A DNA stretch of 64,000 nucleotides from Massiliimalia sp050943535 (GTDB lineage: Bacteria > Bacillota > Clostridia > Oscillospirales > Ruminococcaceae). The stretch covers positions 62,001 to 126,000 of the forward strand of contig JBMNPJ010000004.1 of the NCBI GenBank assembly GCA_050943535.1, read 5' to 3'. The stretch's first letter is position 1; every line of letters starts with the position of its first letter. The notes beneath the pieces were generated by a model, which was given only the letters and a program-made list of their open reading frames with translations, was not told the origin of the DNA and ran no database searches. The position numbers were made by a program, and so were the translations under genes. This document shows, in pieces, positions 44,370 through 53,467 of the stretch.

Positions 44370-44373
44370 GATT

Positions 44374-44955
44374 TTAAGCATTGCTGTATTTTTTTAAGAT
44401 TTCTTGGATCTTTTGAGGATCTAACTGCCCAATTGTTTTAATAGGCTGAGGATTTTCTTCATATTTCCTGAGAGGTTTACTCAGTGTAATTAAGTCACAC
44501 CATCTTCCAAACTTATTTCCGGTTTTTAAAAAACAGCCTTCTTGGATAAATCCCAAAGCTTGGTGAAATGCGATACTTCCCAAGTTTTCTCCGGTTACCT
44601 CTCCGTATACAGTGTAGTAGCCCATTTGTTCCAGCAGTTCCATCAGTGCTAGATATAGTTTTTTCCCAATACCGTTTCCAGCTTTTTTGGAAGATAAGTA
44701 AATGGATAAATCAGCGCTCCACTGGAATGCTGCCCGTTCATGAAAAGATGAAGCATAGGCGTATCCGGCGATTCCATCTTTGTCTTCCCAAACCAGCCAG
44801 GGAAAAGAAGCGGTAATTTTCTCAAACCGAAGGGTGAATTCCTCTAAAGTGGGAGGAATTTTTTCAAAGGTATAGGTGGTTTCTAAAATGTATGGGCGGT
44901 AGATCTCTAAAATAGCAGGGATATCGTTTGGAGCTGCCATACGAAGGTGTTGCAT
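44374..44955 (-). CDS. GNAT N-acetyltransferase, phosphinothricin-acetyltransferase-like
   Basis: Acetyl-CoA-dependent N-acetyltransferase. N-terminus MAAPNDIPAILEIYRPYILE and TTYTFEKIPPTLEEF are the Pat/Bar-like start; the acetyl-CoA loop reads SKKAGNGIGKKLYLALMELL; VTGENLGSIAFHQALGFIQE closes the fold. 193 residues; the natural substrate is unknown (amino acids or their analogues are typical). It lies 18 bp after the LTA-synthase-like gene and may share its transcript. Confidence 0.88.
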   Translation of the reverse strand: MQHLRMAAPNDIPAILEIYRPYILETTYTFEKIPPTLEEFTLRFEKITASFPWLVWEDKDGIAGYAYASSFHERAAFQWSADLSIYLSSKKAGNGIGKKLYLALMELLEQMGYYTVYGEVTGENLGSIAFHQALGFIQEGCFLKTGNKFGRWCDLITLSKPLRKYEENPQPIKTIGQLDPQKIQEILKKYSNA

Positions 44956-44973
44956 GATAGAAACATCCTTTCT

Positions 44974-46974
44974 TTATGAAGTGATTGAAAATACAGAATC
45001 GACTCGATCCTCTTTTCCAAAGAGATGGTTATACTGTAAAATGCGGTAATCATTGAGCTGATCTTCGTAGGGAGACGTTTCATCAAAGGAGTACCATTGT
45101 CCGTTTTCTCCCAGATATCCGTTTGCATTAATGGCAGGGATGGTTTCAGACAGTTCCAGCAAAAACTGCTGATATTCCGGCATAGGAAGTCCGGCGGTTT
45201 TTAATAAGAGCGCCGATAAATAATTTGCGCTGAAAGCATCGATCTGTTGTTCTGGGATGTCGTAATTTGCCCAGATGACAAAAGGAGTCATATACCGTTT
45301 TTGCAGTTCTTCTAAGGATAGTTTCTCCAGAGGTTTTCCCATAACCTCTTCATAAAAAGATGATTCAATTGCCGGCTGATGGTCTCCAAAGAAAAGCAGA
45401 ATCGTAGGTTCCTCTACATTTTCAAAATAGTGAATTAACTGCTCCAAAGCGGAATCAGATTCTCGGATCAAAGAAAGATATTGTTCTGTTTGCGGATAAT
45501 CTCCTTCCAGACCAGTCAGGGAAACGGTGGATTCATAATCAGGATTGGTGTACCCACTGTGATTTTGCATGGTAATATTAAACAGGAAAATAGGCTGATC
45601 CTGAGGTTTGTTTTCAAACAGAGAGATCAGTTTTTCATAGTTCGAGGTATCACTGACATAACCTCGAATGGTATGGGGCGCCTTCCAGCTATTGAGGGTA
45701 TAAAACTGCTGGAAGCCCAGCAAAGGATACACGGTGTTGCGGTTCCATCCGGTAGAATAATAAGGATGCAGAGCGGAATTTGAATATCCCAGCTGTTCCA
45801 AGATGGTCACCAGAGAAGGGACCGGACTTTTAATATACTGCTGGTAAGGAATACTGCCGGAAGGGAGAAATCCGTTGGTATCCCCGGTGAGCATTTCAAA
45901 TTCTGTATTGCAGGTGCTGCCTCCATGAACCGAAACATATAGATAGCCTTTGATTGTATTTTCTTCCATGCTTCGGAAGAATGGCATGTAGTCCTGGCTG
46001 ACCCCAAAGTCTCCGATCACACTTAAATCAGAAAAAGATTCGTTCATAATCACAATAATATTTGGATTAGTTTCAGTTTCACCAGATACTTCCTGCTGAG
46101 AAGAATCTGTCTGTTTGGCAGCTTCTTCGCCAATTTCAACTACTTTTTCCAAAGAGTAACCTTCGGGTTTGGCAATCATTAAATACTTGGTGTTGAGCAG
46201 AAAGTTCATGAGAGTTCCATTGCTTCGATAAGCACCAGCCTGATTCCAGGGGAACTCTTTAATGCCAGCTTTGTCTGGAATATTGGTAAAGAGCGAAATT
46301 CCACAGAAAATTCCGCAGAATAAAAGCGCCGCTGTTCTGCCCAAAAGCTGCTTTCGGATTCCGTGAAAAGAGAGGGCTTTTGTGTCGATACGCAAAGTAA
46401 GGGCCATCATGCCCAAGGTTAACAGTATAGGAAAAATCTCAGAAAGACCAAACGAAAACTGGTAGTGACTGGCCACTGAAAAAGCGGTGCGCGCCGAAAG
46501 AATGTCCCATGGAAGAAACGGACTGCCACGGAATTCACTGACATAATGATTGGTAAATCCAAACAGCAGACACAAGGGGAAAAAACAAAGCAGAGAGATT
46601 TTCATATTTCCGGTAACCAGTAAAAGGACACTCAGCACAGCAAAATATGCCCACAGGTTAAAGCCTCCGGTAAAGATGTCATAGGAAAAACAGTTAACCT
46701 GATTGAGACTGTCCACTACAAAGAAACTGATGACAGGAGAAATTGCTACAAAAATCAAAGAGTAACCTTTGGACCATGCCCAAGGGGATTTCCACAACAT
46801 TACTGCTATGATAAGAAAGAGAAAACAAAAACTGCAAAATATGGAAAGTACCATACCTGCAAGTTCGTTTTCCTGCAGGTATGGTACTTCGGCGAAAATA
46901 CACAGAATCAAAAAAGCTCCGACAGCAGTGAGAATGGTGATAATTTTTGCATAGGTTTTATCTGAAATACACAT
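44974..46974 (-). CDS. LTA synthase-family membrane sulfatase, paralogue 2
   Basis: Polytopic phosphoglycerol transferase-like enzyme: about five N-terminal helices (residues 1-240) and an extracellular alkaline-phosphatase/sulfatase domain. Metal and catalytic motifs: NIIVIMNESFSDL (Glu ligand), GGSTCNTEFEMLTG (Thr nucleophile), LFFGDHQPAIE. 666 residues. ATG 46974 chosen with AAAAGGAGC upstream. Likely adds phosphoglycerol or a related group to a wall or membrane glycopolymer. Paralogue of the gene just upstream (37-bp gap); the pair appears operonic. Confidence 0.88.
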   Translation of the reverse strand: MCISDKTYAKIITILTAVGAFLILCIFAEVPYLQENELAGMVLSIFCSFCFLFLIIAVMLWKSPWAWSKGYSLIFVAISPVISFFVVDSLNQVNCFSYDIFTGGFNLWAYFAVLSVLLLVTGNMKISLLCFFPLCLLFGFTNHYVSEFRGSPFLPWDILSARTAFSVASHYQFSFGLSEIFPILLTLGMMALTLRIDTKALSFHGIRKQLLGRTAALLFCGIFCGISLFTNIPDKAGIKEFPWNQAGAYRSNGTLMNFLLNTKYLMIAKPEGYSLEKVVEIGEEAAKQTDSSQQEVSGETETNPNIIVIMNESFSDLSVIGDFGVSQDYMPFFRSMEENTIKGYLYVSVHGGSTCNTEFEMLTGDTNGFLPSGSIPYQQYIKSPVPSLVTILEQLGYSNSALHPYYSTGWNRNTVYPLLGFQQFYTLNSWKAPHTIRGYVSDTSNYEKLISLFENKPQDQPIFLFNITMQNHSGYTNPDYESTVSLTGLEGDYPQTEQYLSLIRESDSALEQLIHYFENVEEPTILLFFGDHQPAIESSFYEEVMGKPLEKLSLEELQKRYMTPFVIWANYDIPEQQIDAFSANYLSALLLKTAGLPMPEYQQFLLELSETIPAINANGYLGENGQWYSFDETSPYEDQLNDYRILQYNHLFGKEDRVDSVFSITS

Positions 46975-47011
46975 AAAAAGCTCCTTTTTATCTGCTGTTT
47001 CAACAAGGTGA

Positions 47012-49135
47012 TTAATCAGAAGAAGGCATATCAAAAATGCTGCTGATTCGGTTTTTGCTGTCAAACATGTTGTTATACTGAAGAATCTGATAGTTATTGA
47101 TCAGCTCGGAATATTCATTTTCATCTTCCAGAGAATACAGATTTCCTTCCTGATCATAATACCCATAACGGCAGAAAACAGGAATGGTTTCATGCATTTC
47201 TTTTAAGAACCGGTTGTAGTCTGGGAGAGGAACCCCCGCCATATCCATGAGCAGAGTAGACAGGTACTGAGAACCGATGTCCATTTCTGCTTCCGGAATG
47301 TCATAGTTTGCCCAAAGCACATAAGGGGTCATATAGCGTTTCATGGTTTCTTCCTGGTTTAACTGGTCTAATGGTTTGCCCAGCAGTTTTTCATAAAACG
47401 CATCTTCAATTTTAGGCTGATGGTCTCCGAACATTAAAATAATGGTTGGTTCATCCACCTGAGAGAAATAGGTTACCAGATTTTCAAATGCTTCGTCAGT
47501 GTCTTTTACTAAAGAAAGATACTGTTCTGTATTGGGGTATTGTCCCTGACAATCTGTCGGGTAAATGGTAACAGGATAGTCTGGGTCATTAAAGCCTCCG
47601 TGGTTTTGAATGGTGACGTTAAACATCATCAAATCAGAACCAGGTTCTTTTTCTTCATAAGTTTGAATTAATTTCTGGAAATCCCCTTCATCAGACATCA
47701 AATTTCGGAGCATGTCCGGCTGTTCGTAGCTGTAAAAATCCCAGAATTCGTCAAAGCCTAAAAGCGGATATACCCGATCACGCTGCCAAGCGCTGCCTAA
47801 ATATGGGTGCATAGCATAGGTGTTATATCCCAGAGAACCGAATTGGCTTCCTAAAGAACTGGTTTCTTCCTCAATATACTGCTGGAAAGCGATACTGCTC
47901 ATAGGAAGAAAGGCAATGGAGTTTCCGGTTAAAGCCTCAAATTCAGAGTTACAGGTCCCACCGCCAAAAATGGATACATAACAGTTTCCTTTGATGGTGT
48001 TTTCTGTTAAACTGTGAATAAACGGCAGATTATCTTCATTCAGATGAGCGTCACCTAAAACATTAATGTCGGTTAAAGACTCATTCATAATGACAATCAC
48101 ATTTTTTGCCTGGATGTCACTGGTTGGCTCAGAAGAAACGGTAAGATTGTCAATAATATTCTGTGCAGCTTCTGGGGAATAGCCATCTGGCTTTTCTACC
48201 ACCATAAACTGAATATTCAGACAGAAATTCAAAAGGCAGCCGTTGTTACTCCGGGAACCAGCCATGTCCCATGGGTCATTATAAATTTCCAGATTGCTGA
48301 ACATCTGGGTGGTTCCCATAGAAACCAGAAATACTGCAGAACCAATCGCCAATCCGATTCGGGGCAGCAAAGTGGAACGGAGTTTAAAGTATCCGGTTCG
48401 GTCATCCCGAAAGGTGAAGGAAGCCAGAATCAGGGATAACCACAACAGTGTCCCCAAAATCAATTGGATAGGAAACACAAAGGTATAGCCATCAATAACA
48501 TCCATTGCAGTACCTGCAGACAGCAGGTCGAAAGGAAGGAATGGTGACCCACGGAACAGATAAACGTAATAGTCCGCATAACCGTAAATTAAAAATAGAG
48601 TAGAACCTGCAATCAGGGCGATTCGAATTTTTTTGGTAACTGCATAGAGGAACAGGTAAACCGCAAAGTAAATCGCCAGATTCATCCAAAAGCGGATGGA
48701 TTCATAGGAAAAAATATTGCAGTCGCAGAATAACTGGACAACAGCAAAAGAGATAAATGGTGCGAAGCACAACAGAGCATACCCCATAGAAATAGGAAAC
48801 CGTTTTCTGCGGATCAGCGCAATGACGCATAATACTCCTAAAAAAGCACCCCAAATACCATTGCCAATTACCAGATGTACCGGAAGTCCGGCAAGGGACT
48901 GTTCGCTGGTTTGATAATGAAGATAAATTAATTTAGCCGCCCAGACAAATAGTCCTGTACATAAAAAAGGAATCATATGGATCACAATAGAAAGTAGAAT
49001 GTGAAATGTCTGAGAATTTTTGATTTTTGACAGAAAAGAGGAAATTCGTCCCTGAGCTTCAGAACTTGGGTCTGGAACTTCCATCACAGTGATCGCTTCC
49101 GAAGGAACTTCTGAAGAAGATACATTTTGATTCAT
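47012..49135 (-). CDS. LTA synthase-family membrane sulfatase, paralogue 1
   Basis: 707 residues: a cytoplasmic Ser/Glu-rich N-tail (about 1-45), five or more helices, then the extracellular sulfatase domain. Motifs: NVIVIMNESLTDINVLGD, GGGTCNSEFEALTG (Thr nucleophile), IILMFGDHQPKIEDAFYEKL. Both paralogues share the unusual SIAFQQYI/SIPYQQYI and WDMAGSRSNNG-like segments, pointing to tandem duplication. ATG 49135 selected with GCGGGG upstream; an in-frame start 30 bp earlier lacks an RBS. Confidence 0.88.
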   Translation of the reverse strand: MNQNVSSSEVPSEAITVMEVPDPSSEAQGRISSFLSKIKNSQTFHILLSIVIHMIPFLCTGLFVWAAKLIYLHYQTSEQSLAGLPVHLVIGNGIWGAFLGVLCVIALIRRKRFPISMGYALLCFAPFISFAVVQLFCDCNIFSYESIRFWMNLAIYFAVYLFLYAVTKKIRIALIAGSTLFLIYGYADYYVYLFRGSPFLPFDLLSAGTAMDVIDGYTFVFPIQLILGTLLWLSLILASFTFRDDRTGYFKLRSTLLPRIGLAIGSAVFLVSMGTTQMFSNLEIYNDPWDMAGSRSNNGCLLNFCLNIQFMVVEKPDGYSPEAAQNIIDNLTVSSEPTSDIQAKNVIVIMNESLTDINVLGDAHLNEDNLPFIHSLTENTIKGNCYVSIFGGGTCNSEFEALTGNSIAFLPMSSIAFQQYIEEETSSLGSQFGSLGYNTYAMHPYLGSAWQRDRVYPLLGFDEFWDFYSYEQPDMLRNLMSDEGDFQKLIQTYEEKEPGSDLMMFNVTIQNHGGFNDPDYPVTIYPTDCQGQYPNTEQYLSLVKDTDEAFENLVTYFSQVDEPTIILMFGDHQPKIEDAFYEKLLGKPLDQLNQEETMKRYMTPYVLWANYDIPEAEMDIGSQYLSTLLMDMAGVPLPDYNRFLKEMHETIPVFCRYGYYDQEGNLYSLEDENEYSELINNYQILQYNNMFDSKNRISSIFDMPSSD

Positions 49136-49490
49136 TGATGAACCCCGCTTTCTTTTATTGTACAATTATCAAATAAAGTGAAATTTTTGGACAAGAAAAC
49201 AGCCGGGTAATTCCCGGCAGAATGCTGTGCCTTTTCACAAAAAGTATCAAGTGGAAGGAAAGGCAAAAAAGAATATCATTGAAAAATTATACCAAATTTT
49301 ATTCTTTTATGCATTTGCCATACATAGGCATTTTTCACTAAGATACGACATAATCATACCATATTATCAAGTTAATGTAAAGGAATGGTAAAGTTTTCTT
49401 TTTTGAAATTTTTGTGTAATCCAATTTGAAACAGAAAAATCCCCTGTCTTCAATATACAGAAGACAGGGGATTTATGCATAAACAATACA
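49136..49490. other. Intergenic region upstream of the LTA-synthase pair
   Basis: No gene. Holds a small hairpin (GCCGGG/CCCGGC, about 49202-49218), AT-rich sequence likely to include the leftward promoter of the LTA-synthase pair, and at the right end the rny terminator. Confidence 0.4.
49441..49470 (-). terminator. rny terminator
   Basis: CCCCTGTCTT (49441-49450) with AAGACAGGGG (49461-49470); a T-run follows on the minus strand. Confidence 0.85.
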
Positions 49491-51056
49491 TTATTTTGCA
49501 AAGTCAACAGCGCGGCTTTCACGGATCAGGTTTACTTTGATTTGTCCAGGATAGTTCAGTTCATTTTCAATGCGTTTAGCAATATCCCGGGCAACCAGAA
49601 CCATTTTATCATCTTTAACCACTTCTGGTTTAATGATAATGCGAATTTCACGTCCTGCCTGGATGGCAAAAGATTTTTCTACGCCGTTAAAGGAATTAGC
49701 GATCTCTTCCAGTTTTTCCAGACGCTTAATAAAGCTTTCCAGATTTTCACGGCGTGCTGCCGGACGAGCAGCAGAAATTGCGTCAGCTGCCTGAATCAGA
49801 CAAGCCAAAACAGTGCGAGGTTCCACATCGTTGTGGTGTGCCTCAATTGCGTGAAGTACAGCGCCAGGTTCTTTAAATTTGCGGCAGACATCCACACCGA
49901 TTTCCACATGAGATCCTTCGATTTCGTGGTTGAGCGCTTTTCCGATATCGTGGAGCAAACCAGCACGTCTGGCCATTGCAGCATCAATTCCCAGTTCAGA
50001 TGCCATAATTCCTGCCAAATGAGCTACTTCAATGGAGTGATCCAGCACATTCTGGCAGTAGCTGGTACGGTAAGTAAGCCGGCCCAGCAGTTTTACAATT
50101 TCATAGTGAACACCGTGAACATTGGTTTCCAGGATGGCGCGTTCCCCTTCCTGTTTCATTTTCACTTCCATTTCACGGCGGCATTTTTCAACAGTTTCTT
50201 CAATACGGGAAGGATGGATTCGTCCGTCAGAAATCAGACGTTCCAAAGTCATACGAGCCAGTTCTCTGCGAACTGGGTCAAAACATGATAATGTGATTGC
50301 TTCCGGTGTATCGTCGATAATCAAATCTACACCGGTTAAAGTTTCAATAGCGCGAATATTGCGTCCTTCCCGTCCAATAATGCGGCCTTTCATTTCATCA
50401 TTGGGCAGAGGAACTACAGATACAGTAGCCTCGGAAACATGTTCCGCCGCACACCGGGAAATGGCCAGAGAAATAATTTGTCTGGCTTTTTCATCGCATT
50501 CGCTCTTTAACTGCTGTTCATAGTTTGTGATTCGCTGAGCTTTTTCATAGGCCAAATCATCTTCCAAAGAAGATAACAGCTGGGCTTTTGCCTCTTCTGC
50601 TGTCAATCCGGAAATTCGTTCCAGATTTTCAATTTGGCTGCGTTTGATAATCTCAGCTTCTTCCAGCTTTTGATCAGCCAGTTTCAGTTTTTCGTTTAAT
50701 TTTTCTTCTTTCTTTTCCAGGTTGTCGGTTTTTCGATCCAGATTTTCTTCTTTTTGAACAATCCGGCGTTCTTGTCGGGAAATTTCACTGCGTCTGTCTT
50801 TGATGTCTTTTTCAGCGTCAGAACGAAGTTTGTGGATTTCGTCCTTTGCGGAGATAATCGCTTCTTTTCGCTTAGTTTCCGCTTCTTTTTCAGCGGCTTC
50901 TACGATACGCTGTGCTTCTGCTTCAGCACTTCCGATTTCTGTTTCTGCGGTTTTCTGGCGATGGGCAATCCCAGCTTTGAAACATACAGTACCGGCGATG
51001 CCAGCCGCAACCACAGCGACAACAACACAGAGCAGTACAATCATTGGAATTGGCAT
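49491..51056 (-). CDS. rny: Ribonuclease Y
   Basis: Membrane-anchored endoribonuclease that initiates mRNA decay. N-terminal transmembrane helix (4-24, MIVLLCVVVAVVAAGIAGTV), long Glu/Lys-rich coiled coil (about 30-200), KH domain with PNDEMKGRIIGREGRNIRAI, and HD domain with RAGLLHDIGKALNHE. 521 residues, the usual length. AAAGGAGGTC RBS. Faces rpmG divergently across a long leader. Confidence 0.96.
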   Translation of the reverse strand: MPIPMIVLLCVVVAVVAAGIAGTVCFKAGIAHRQKTAETEIGSAEAEAQRIVEAAEKEAETKRKEAIISAKDEIHKLRSDAEKDIKDRRSEISRQERRIVQKEENLDRKTDNLEKKEEKLNEKLKLADQKLEEAEIIKRSQIENLERISGLTAEEAKAQLLSSLEDDLAYEKAQRITNYEQQLKSECDEKARQIISLAISRCAAEHVSEATVSVVPLPNDEMKGRIIGREGRNIRAIETLTGVDLIIDDTPEAITLSCFDPVRRELARMTLERLISDGRIHPSRIEETVEKCRREMEVKMKQEGERAILETNVHGVHYEIVKLLGRLTYRTSYCQNVLDHSIEVAHLAGIMASELGIDAAMARRAGLLHDIGKALNHEIEGSHVEIGVDVCRKFKEPGAVLHAIEAHHNDVEPRTVLACLIQAADAISAARPAARRENLESFIKRLEKLEEIANSFNGVEKSFAIQAGREIRIIIKPEVVKDDKMVLVARDIAKRIENELNYPGQIKVNLIRESRAVDFAK

Positions 51057-51263
51057 TTTATTCAGACCTCCTTTAAATTTTTTTGCAGGAGGTTTTGAAA
51101 AATATCCACAAAATGTTGGTTTTTATTTAGTTCTCTATATTTATTCTGCAGTCAGCAGAGAATTTAGGATAAAGATTTAGGAAATAAAAACAGGAAAAAG
51201 AACATTTTATAGTCTTTTCCAAACCTCCTTTTTGAAATTTGCTTGTTTGTTTTCTGAATGTAG

Positions 51264-51314
51264 TGGCTTGACTTTTTCCGAAATGAAAGATTGCACAGAC
51301 GGAAAATCAAGCCA
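51264..51314 (-). repeat. Long hairpin in the rny leader
   Basis: TGGCTTGA..TTTT..CCG (51264-51280) pairs with CGGAAAATCAAGCCA (51300-51314), a 15-bp stem with two bulges and a 19-nt loop. No T-run follows on either side, so it is not an obvious terminator. It lies within the transcribed leader of rny. Confidence 0.55.
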
Positions 51315-51396
51315 TTTGCTTAATTTTCCAAATACATCATCCATGATTTTGTATTTTAAAACCATAACCTTTAAGCATAATTACATTATCATATCC

Positions 51397-51425
51397 ATTT
51401 TATAGTTTTGTTGTGCGTCTGTCAA
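51397..51425 (-). promoter_or_regulatory. Predicted promoter of rny
   Basis: Minus strand TTGACA (51425-51420), 17-bp spacer, TAAAAT (51402-51397). The small inverted repeat GTCAAG/CTTGAC (51421-51438) overlaps the -35 box. Leader about 330 nt. Confidence 0.6.
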
Positions 51426-51644
51426 GGCAAAACTTGACCCTTTCAAAAATAAATATGAGGGAAAACAATATCCTATACTTGGAACAGGATCAAAAGGCCG
51501 GATGGCTGGAGAAAAACCGGTAAAATTTAAGGAAAGAAAGCAAAACAGGTTAGACAATATAGATAGTTCAAAAGTAAGGGAAAAAGCTTGGTTGTATAGA
51601 TAGTACAAAGTTTTAAAAACTGCCGAAAAAAAGAGAAAAAATAT

Positions 51645-51674
51645 TTGACAAGCAAAGCGGGAATATGCTATGAT
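51645..51674 (+). promoter_or_regulatory. Extended -10 promoter of the rpmG-secE-nusG transcript
   Basis: TTGACA (51645-51650), 18-bp spacer, TATGAT (51669-51674) preceded by TGC (extended -10). Confidence 0.7.
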
Positions 51675-51704
51675 TGGTATTACCTCAAGGGAGGTTTGTT
51701 TTTT

Positions 51705-51824
51705 ATGGAATTTTTTAGATTCTTACCGCTTTTAAAAGAAGTTCAAAGTCCTTTTTTTGCAGGCTGTAAACGAACAAAAAAGTGCCGGGAAACAAGTCTT
51801 CACCAATTATTCATTTGTTCTTGA
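51705..51824 (+). CDS. Putative 39-residue leader ORF ahead of rpmG
   Basis: Too short for routine calling. ATG 51705 is preceded by GGGAGG with a spacing of about 9 nt and lies about 25 nt from the expected transcription start. The product begins MEFFRFLPLLKEVQS and carries a CKRTKKC motif (residues 21-27). It ends 40 bp before rpmG. No homologue recognised. It could be a real small protein or a translated leader; the strong RBS is the main support. Confidence 0.4.
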   Translation: MEFFRFLPLLKEVQSPFFAGCKRTKKCRETSLHQLFICS

Positions 51825-51863
51825 GGGAGGCAAAAAAAATCCGATTTAGCAGGAGGTGCCGAT

Positions 51864-52013
51864 ATGAGGGTTAAAGTTACATTAGCTTGCACAGAGTGCA
51901 AACAGCGTAATTACAACACAATGAAAAACAAAAAGAACGATCCTGACAGGCTCGAAATGAACAAATACTGCCGATTCTGCAGGAAACACACACTCCACAG
52001 GGAAACTAAGTAA
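51864..52013 (+). CDS. rpmG: 50S ribosomal protein bL33 (zinc-binding form)
   Basis: 49 residues: MRVKVTLACTECKQRNYNTM, then DRLEMNKYCRFCRKHTLHRE. Two CxxC pairs (Cys9/Cys12 and Cys36/Cys39) mark the zinc-containing C+ form. RBS AGGAGGTGCC is optimal. It lies in front of secE-nusG as in most Firmicutes. Confidence 0.97.
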   Translation: MRVKVTLACTECKQRNYNTMKNKKNDPDRLEMNKYCRFCRKHTLHRETK

Positions 52014-52029
52014 GGAAAGGGTGTAGGAT

Positions 52030-52275
52030 ATGGCGAAAGGAGCGGCGAAAACCGCGGCTGGAAAGCCGTCCAAGGATAAAAAACCGTCTTTGGCAAAACG
52101 ATTCACCCGATACTTTAAAGACCTGAAGAGCGAAATCAAAAAAGTTGTTTGGCCGACCAAGAAACAGGTTAAAAATCACACTTTGGTGGTTTTAGCGTTT
52201 ATGGCTATGACAGCTGCGTTCATCTGGATTGTAGACTTTGTGGTTGGCAGTTTAATCCGTTTAGTTCTGGGATAA
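52030..52275 (+). CDS. secE: Preprotein translocase subunit SecE
   Basis: Single-pass SecYEG subunit. 81 residues: a Lys/Ala-rich N-tail, the amphipathic RFTRYFKDLKSEIKKVVWPT segment and one C-terminal helix (about 52-76). Followed by nusG. Confidence 0.95.
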   Translation: MAKGAAKTAAGKPSKDKKPSLAKRFTRYFKDLKSEIKKVVWPTKKQVKNHTLVVLAFMAMTAAFIWIVDFVVGSLIRLVLG

Positions 52276-52349
52276 AAAACCGCTGATTTAGCAAAACAGA
52301 GAGCAAAATTCATTGACTAAGCAATTTCGTATTCTGGAGGGAAAACGCA

Positions 52350-52871
52350 ATGTCCGAAAATGCAAAATGGTATGTGATTCATACTTATTCCGGTTATGAG
52401 AATAAGGTGGCGCAAAACATTGAAAAAGTAGTCGAAAACCGGGGACTGCAGGAACTGATTTATGAAGTAAAGGTTCCTACTGAAAAAGTGCTTGAGGTTA
52501 AAGACGACAAAACCCGCGAAGTAGAACGCAAAATCTTCCCAGGATATGTGCTGGTTAAAATGATATTGACTGATGACTCTTGGTATGTTGTCAGAAATAT
52601 CCGTGGGGTGACCGGATTTGTCGGTTCATCCACAAAACCCGTTCCACTGTCCGAGGCTGAAGTAAAAGCGCTGGGAGTTGAAACTGTACAGGTTGAAGTA
52701 GATTATGCAGTGGGAGATACCGTCAATGTAGTGGGCGGTCCGCTGGAAGGATTTACTGGAGTGATCAATGAAATTGATATTGAAAACAACTGTGTAAAGG
52801 TTACAGTTTCTATGTTTGGACGGGAAACACCTGTTGAACTTGAACTCAATCAAGTGAAAAAGGTTGGCTGA
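52350..52871 (+). CDS. nusG: Transcription termination/antitermination factor NusG
   Basis: RNA polymerase-associated elongation factor coupling transcription to translation. 173 residues: NGN domain (KWYVIHTYSGYENKVAQNIE; VRNIRGVTGFVGSSTKPVPL) and C-terminal KOW domain (GDTVNVVGGPLEGFTGVINE). TGGAGGGAAA RBS. Confidence 0.97.
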   Translation: MSENAKWYVIHTYSGYENKVAQNIEKVVENRGLQELIYEVKVPTEKVLEVKDDKTREVERKIFPGYVLVKMILTDDSWYVVRNIRGVTGFVGSSTKPVPLSEAEVKALGVETVQVEVDYAVGDTVNVVGGPLEGFTGVINEIDIENNCVKVTVSMFGRETPVELELNQVKKVG

Positions 52872-52987
52872 TGTATAGACATTGGCTGTGAAAGCGTTTT
52901 GTTTTGCAAGCCAGGCAAACAGGGCGCCGTGGGAGGAAATGAATTCGCATTTCCGCCATTAACCACAAATTTTTGGAGGTGCAAATT

Positions 52988-53413
52988 ATGGCTCAGAAAG
53001 TTACTGGTTACATTAAGCTTCAGATTCCTGCTGGGAAAGCCACTCCAGCACCACCGGTTGGTCCTGCTTTGGGTCAGCATGGTGTTAACATTATGGCATT
53101 CACCAAAGAATTTAACGAACGTACGAAAAACGACATCGGTTTGATTATTCCGGTTGTTATTACCGTTTACGCTGACCGCTCCTTTACTTTTGTTACTAAA
53201 ACACCGCCGGCAGCAGTATTGATCAAAAAAGCCTGCGGCATTGAAAGCGGTTCCGGTGTTCCGAATAAAACAAAAGTTGCAAAAATTACCAGGGAGCAGG
53301 TTCAGAAAATCGCTGAAACTAAAATGCCTGACTTGAACGCAGCTAACGTAGAAGCAGCTATGAGCATGATAGCTGGTACAGCTCGTTCAATGGGTATCGA
53401 AGTAGTCGATTAA
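52988..53413 (+). CDS. rplK: 50S ribosomal protein uL11
   Basis: 141 residues binding the GTPase-associated 23S rRNA. QKVTGYIKLQIPAGKATPAP, GPALGQHGVNIMAFTKEFN and C-terminal TARSMGIEVVD are diagnostic. ATG 52988 chosen since TTTGGAGGTG lies just upstream; an earlier in-frame start would overlap the RBS. Confidence 0.98.
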   Translation: MAQKVTGYIKLQIPAGKATPAPPVGPALGQHGVNIMAFTKEFNERTKNDIGLIIPVVITVYADRSFTFVTKTPPAAVLIKKACGIESGSGVPNKTKVAKITREQVQKIAETKMPDLNAANVEAAMSMIAGTARSMGIEVVD

Positions 53414-53467
53414 TTACCCTGGTGGGAGGAAAAATCCGCTATATACCACTTTTAGGGAGGAAATGTT

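Larger units (their letters stand above)
43610..44373. other. AT-rich region between the V-ATPase operon and the acetyltransferase gene
   Basis: About 760 bp. The V-ATPase promoter and leader lie at the left and the acetyltransferase terminator at the right. A 68-codon plus-strand frame at 44083-44289 has Lys-rich low-complexity content and no ribosome-binding site, so I do not call it a gene. Nothing else recognised. Confidence 0.45.
51057..51704. other. Divergent rny / rpmG control region
   Basis: The left part is the rny leader with a long hairpin (51264-51314), then the rny promoter; the right part has the rpmG promoter at 51645-51674. The 200 bp between the two promoters contains nothing I recognise. 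Confidence 0.45.
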
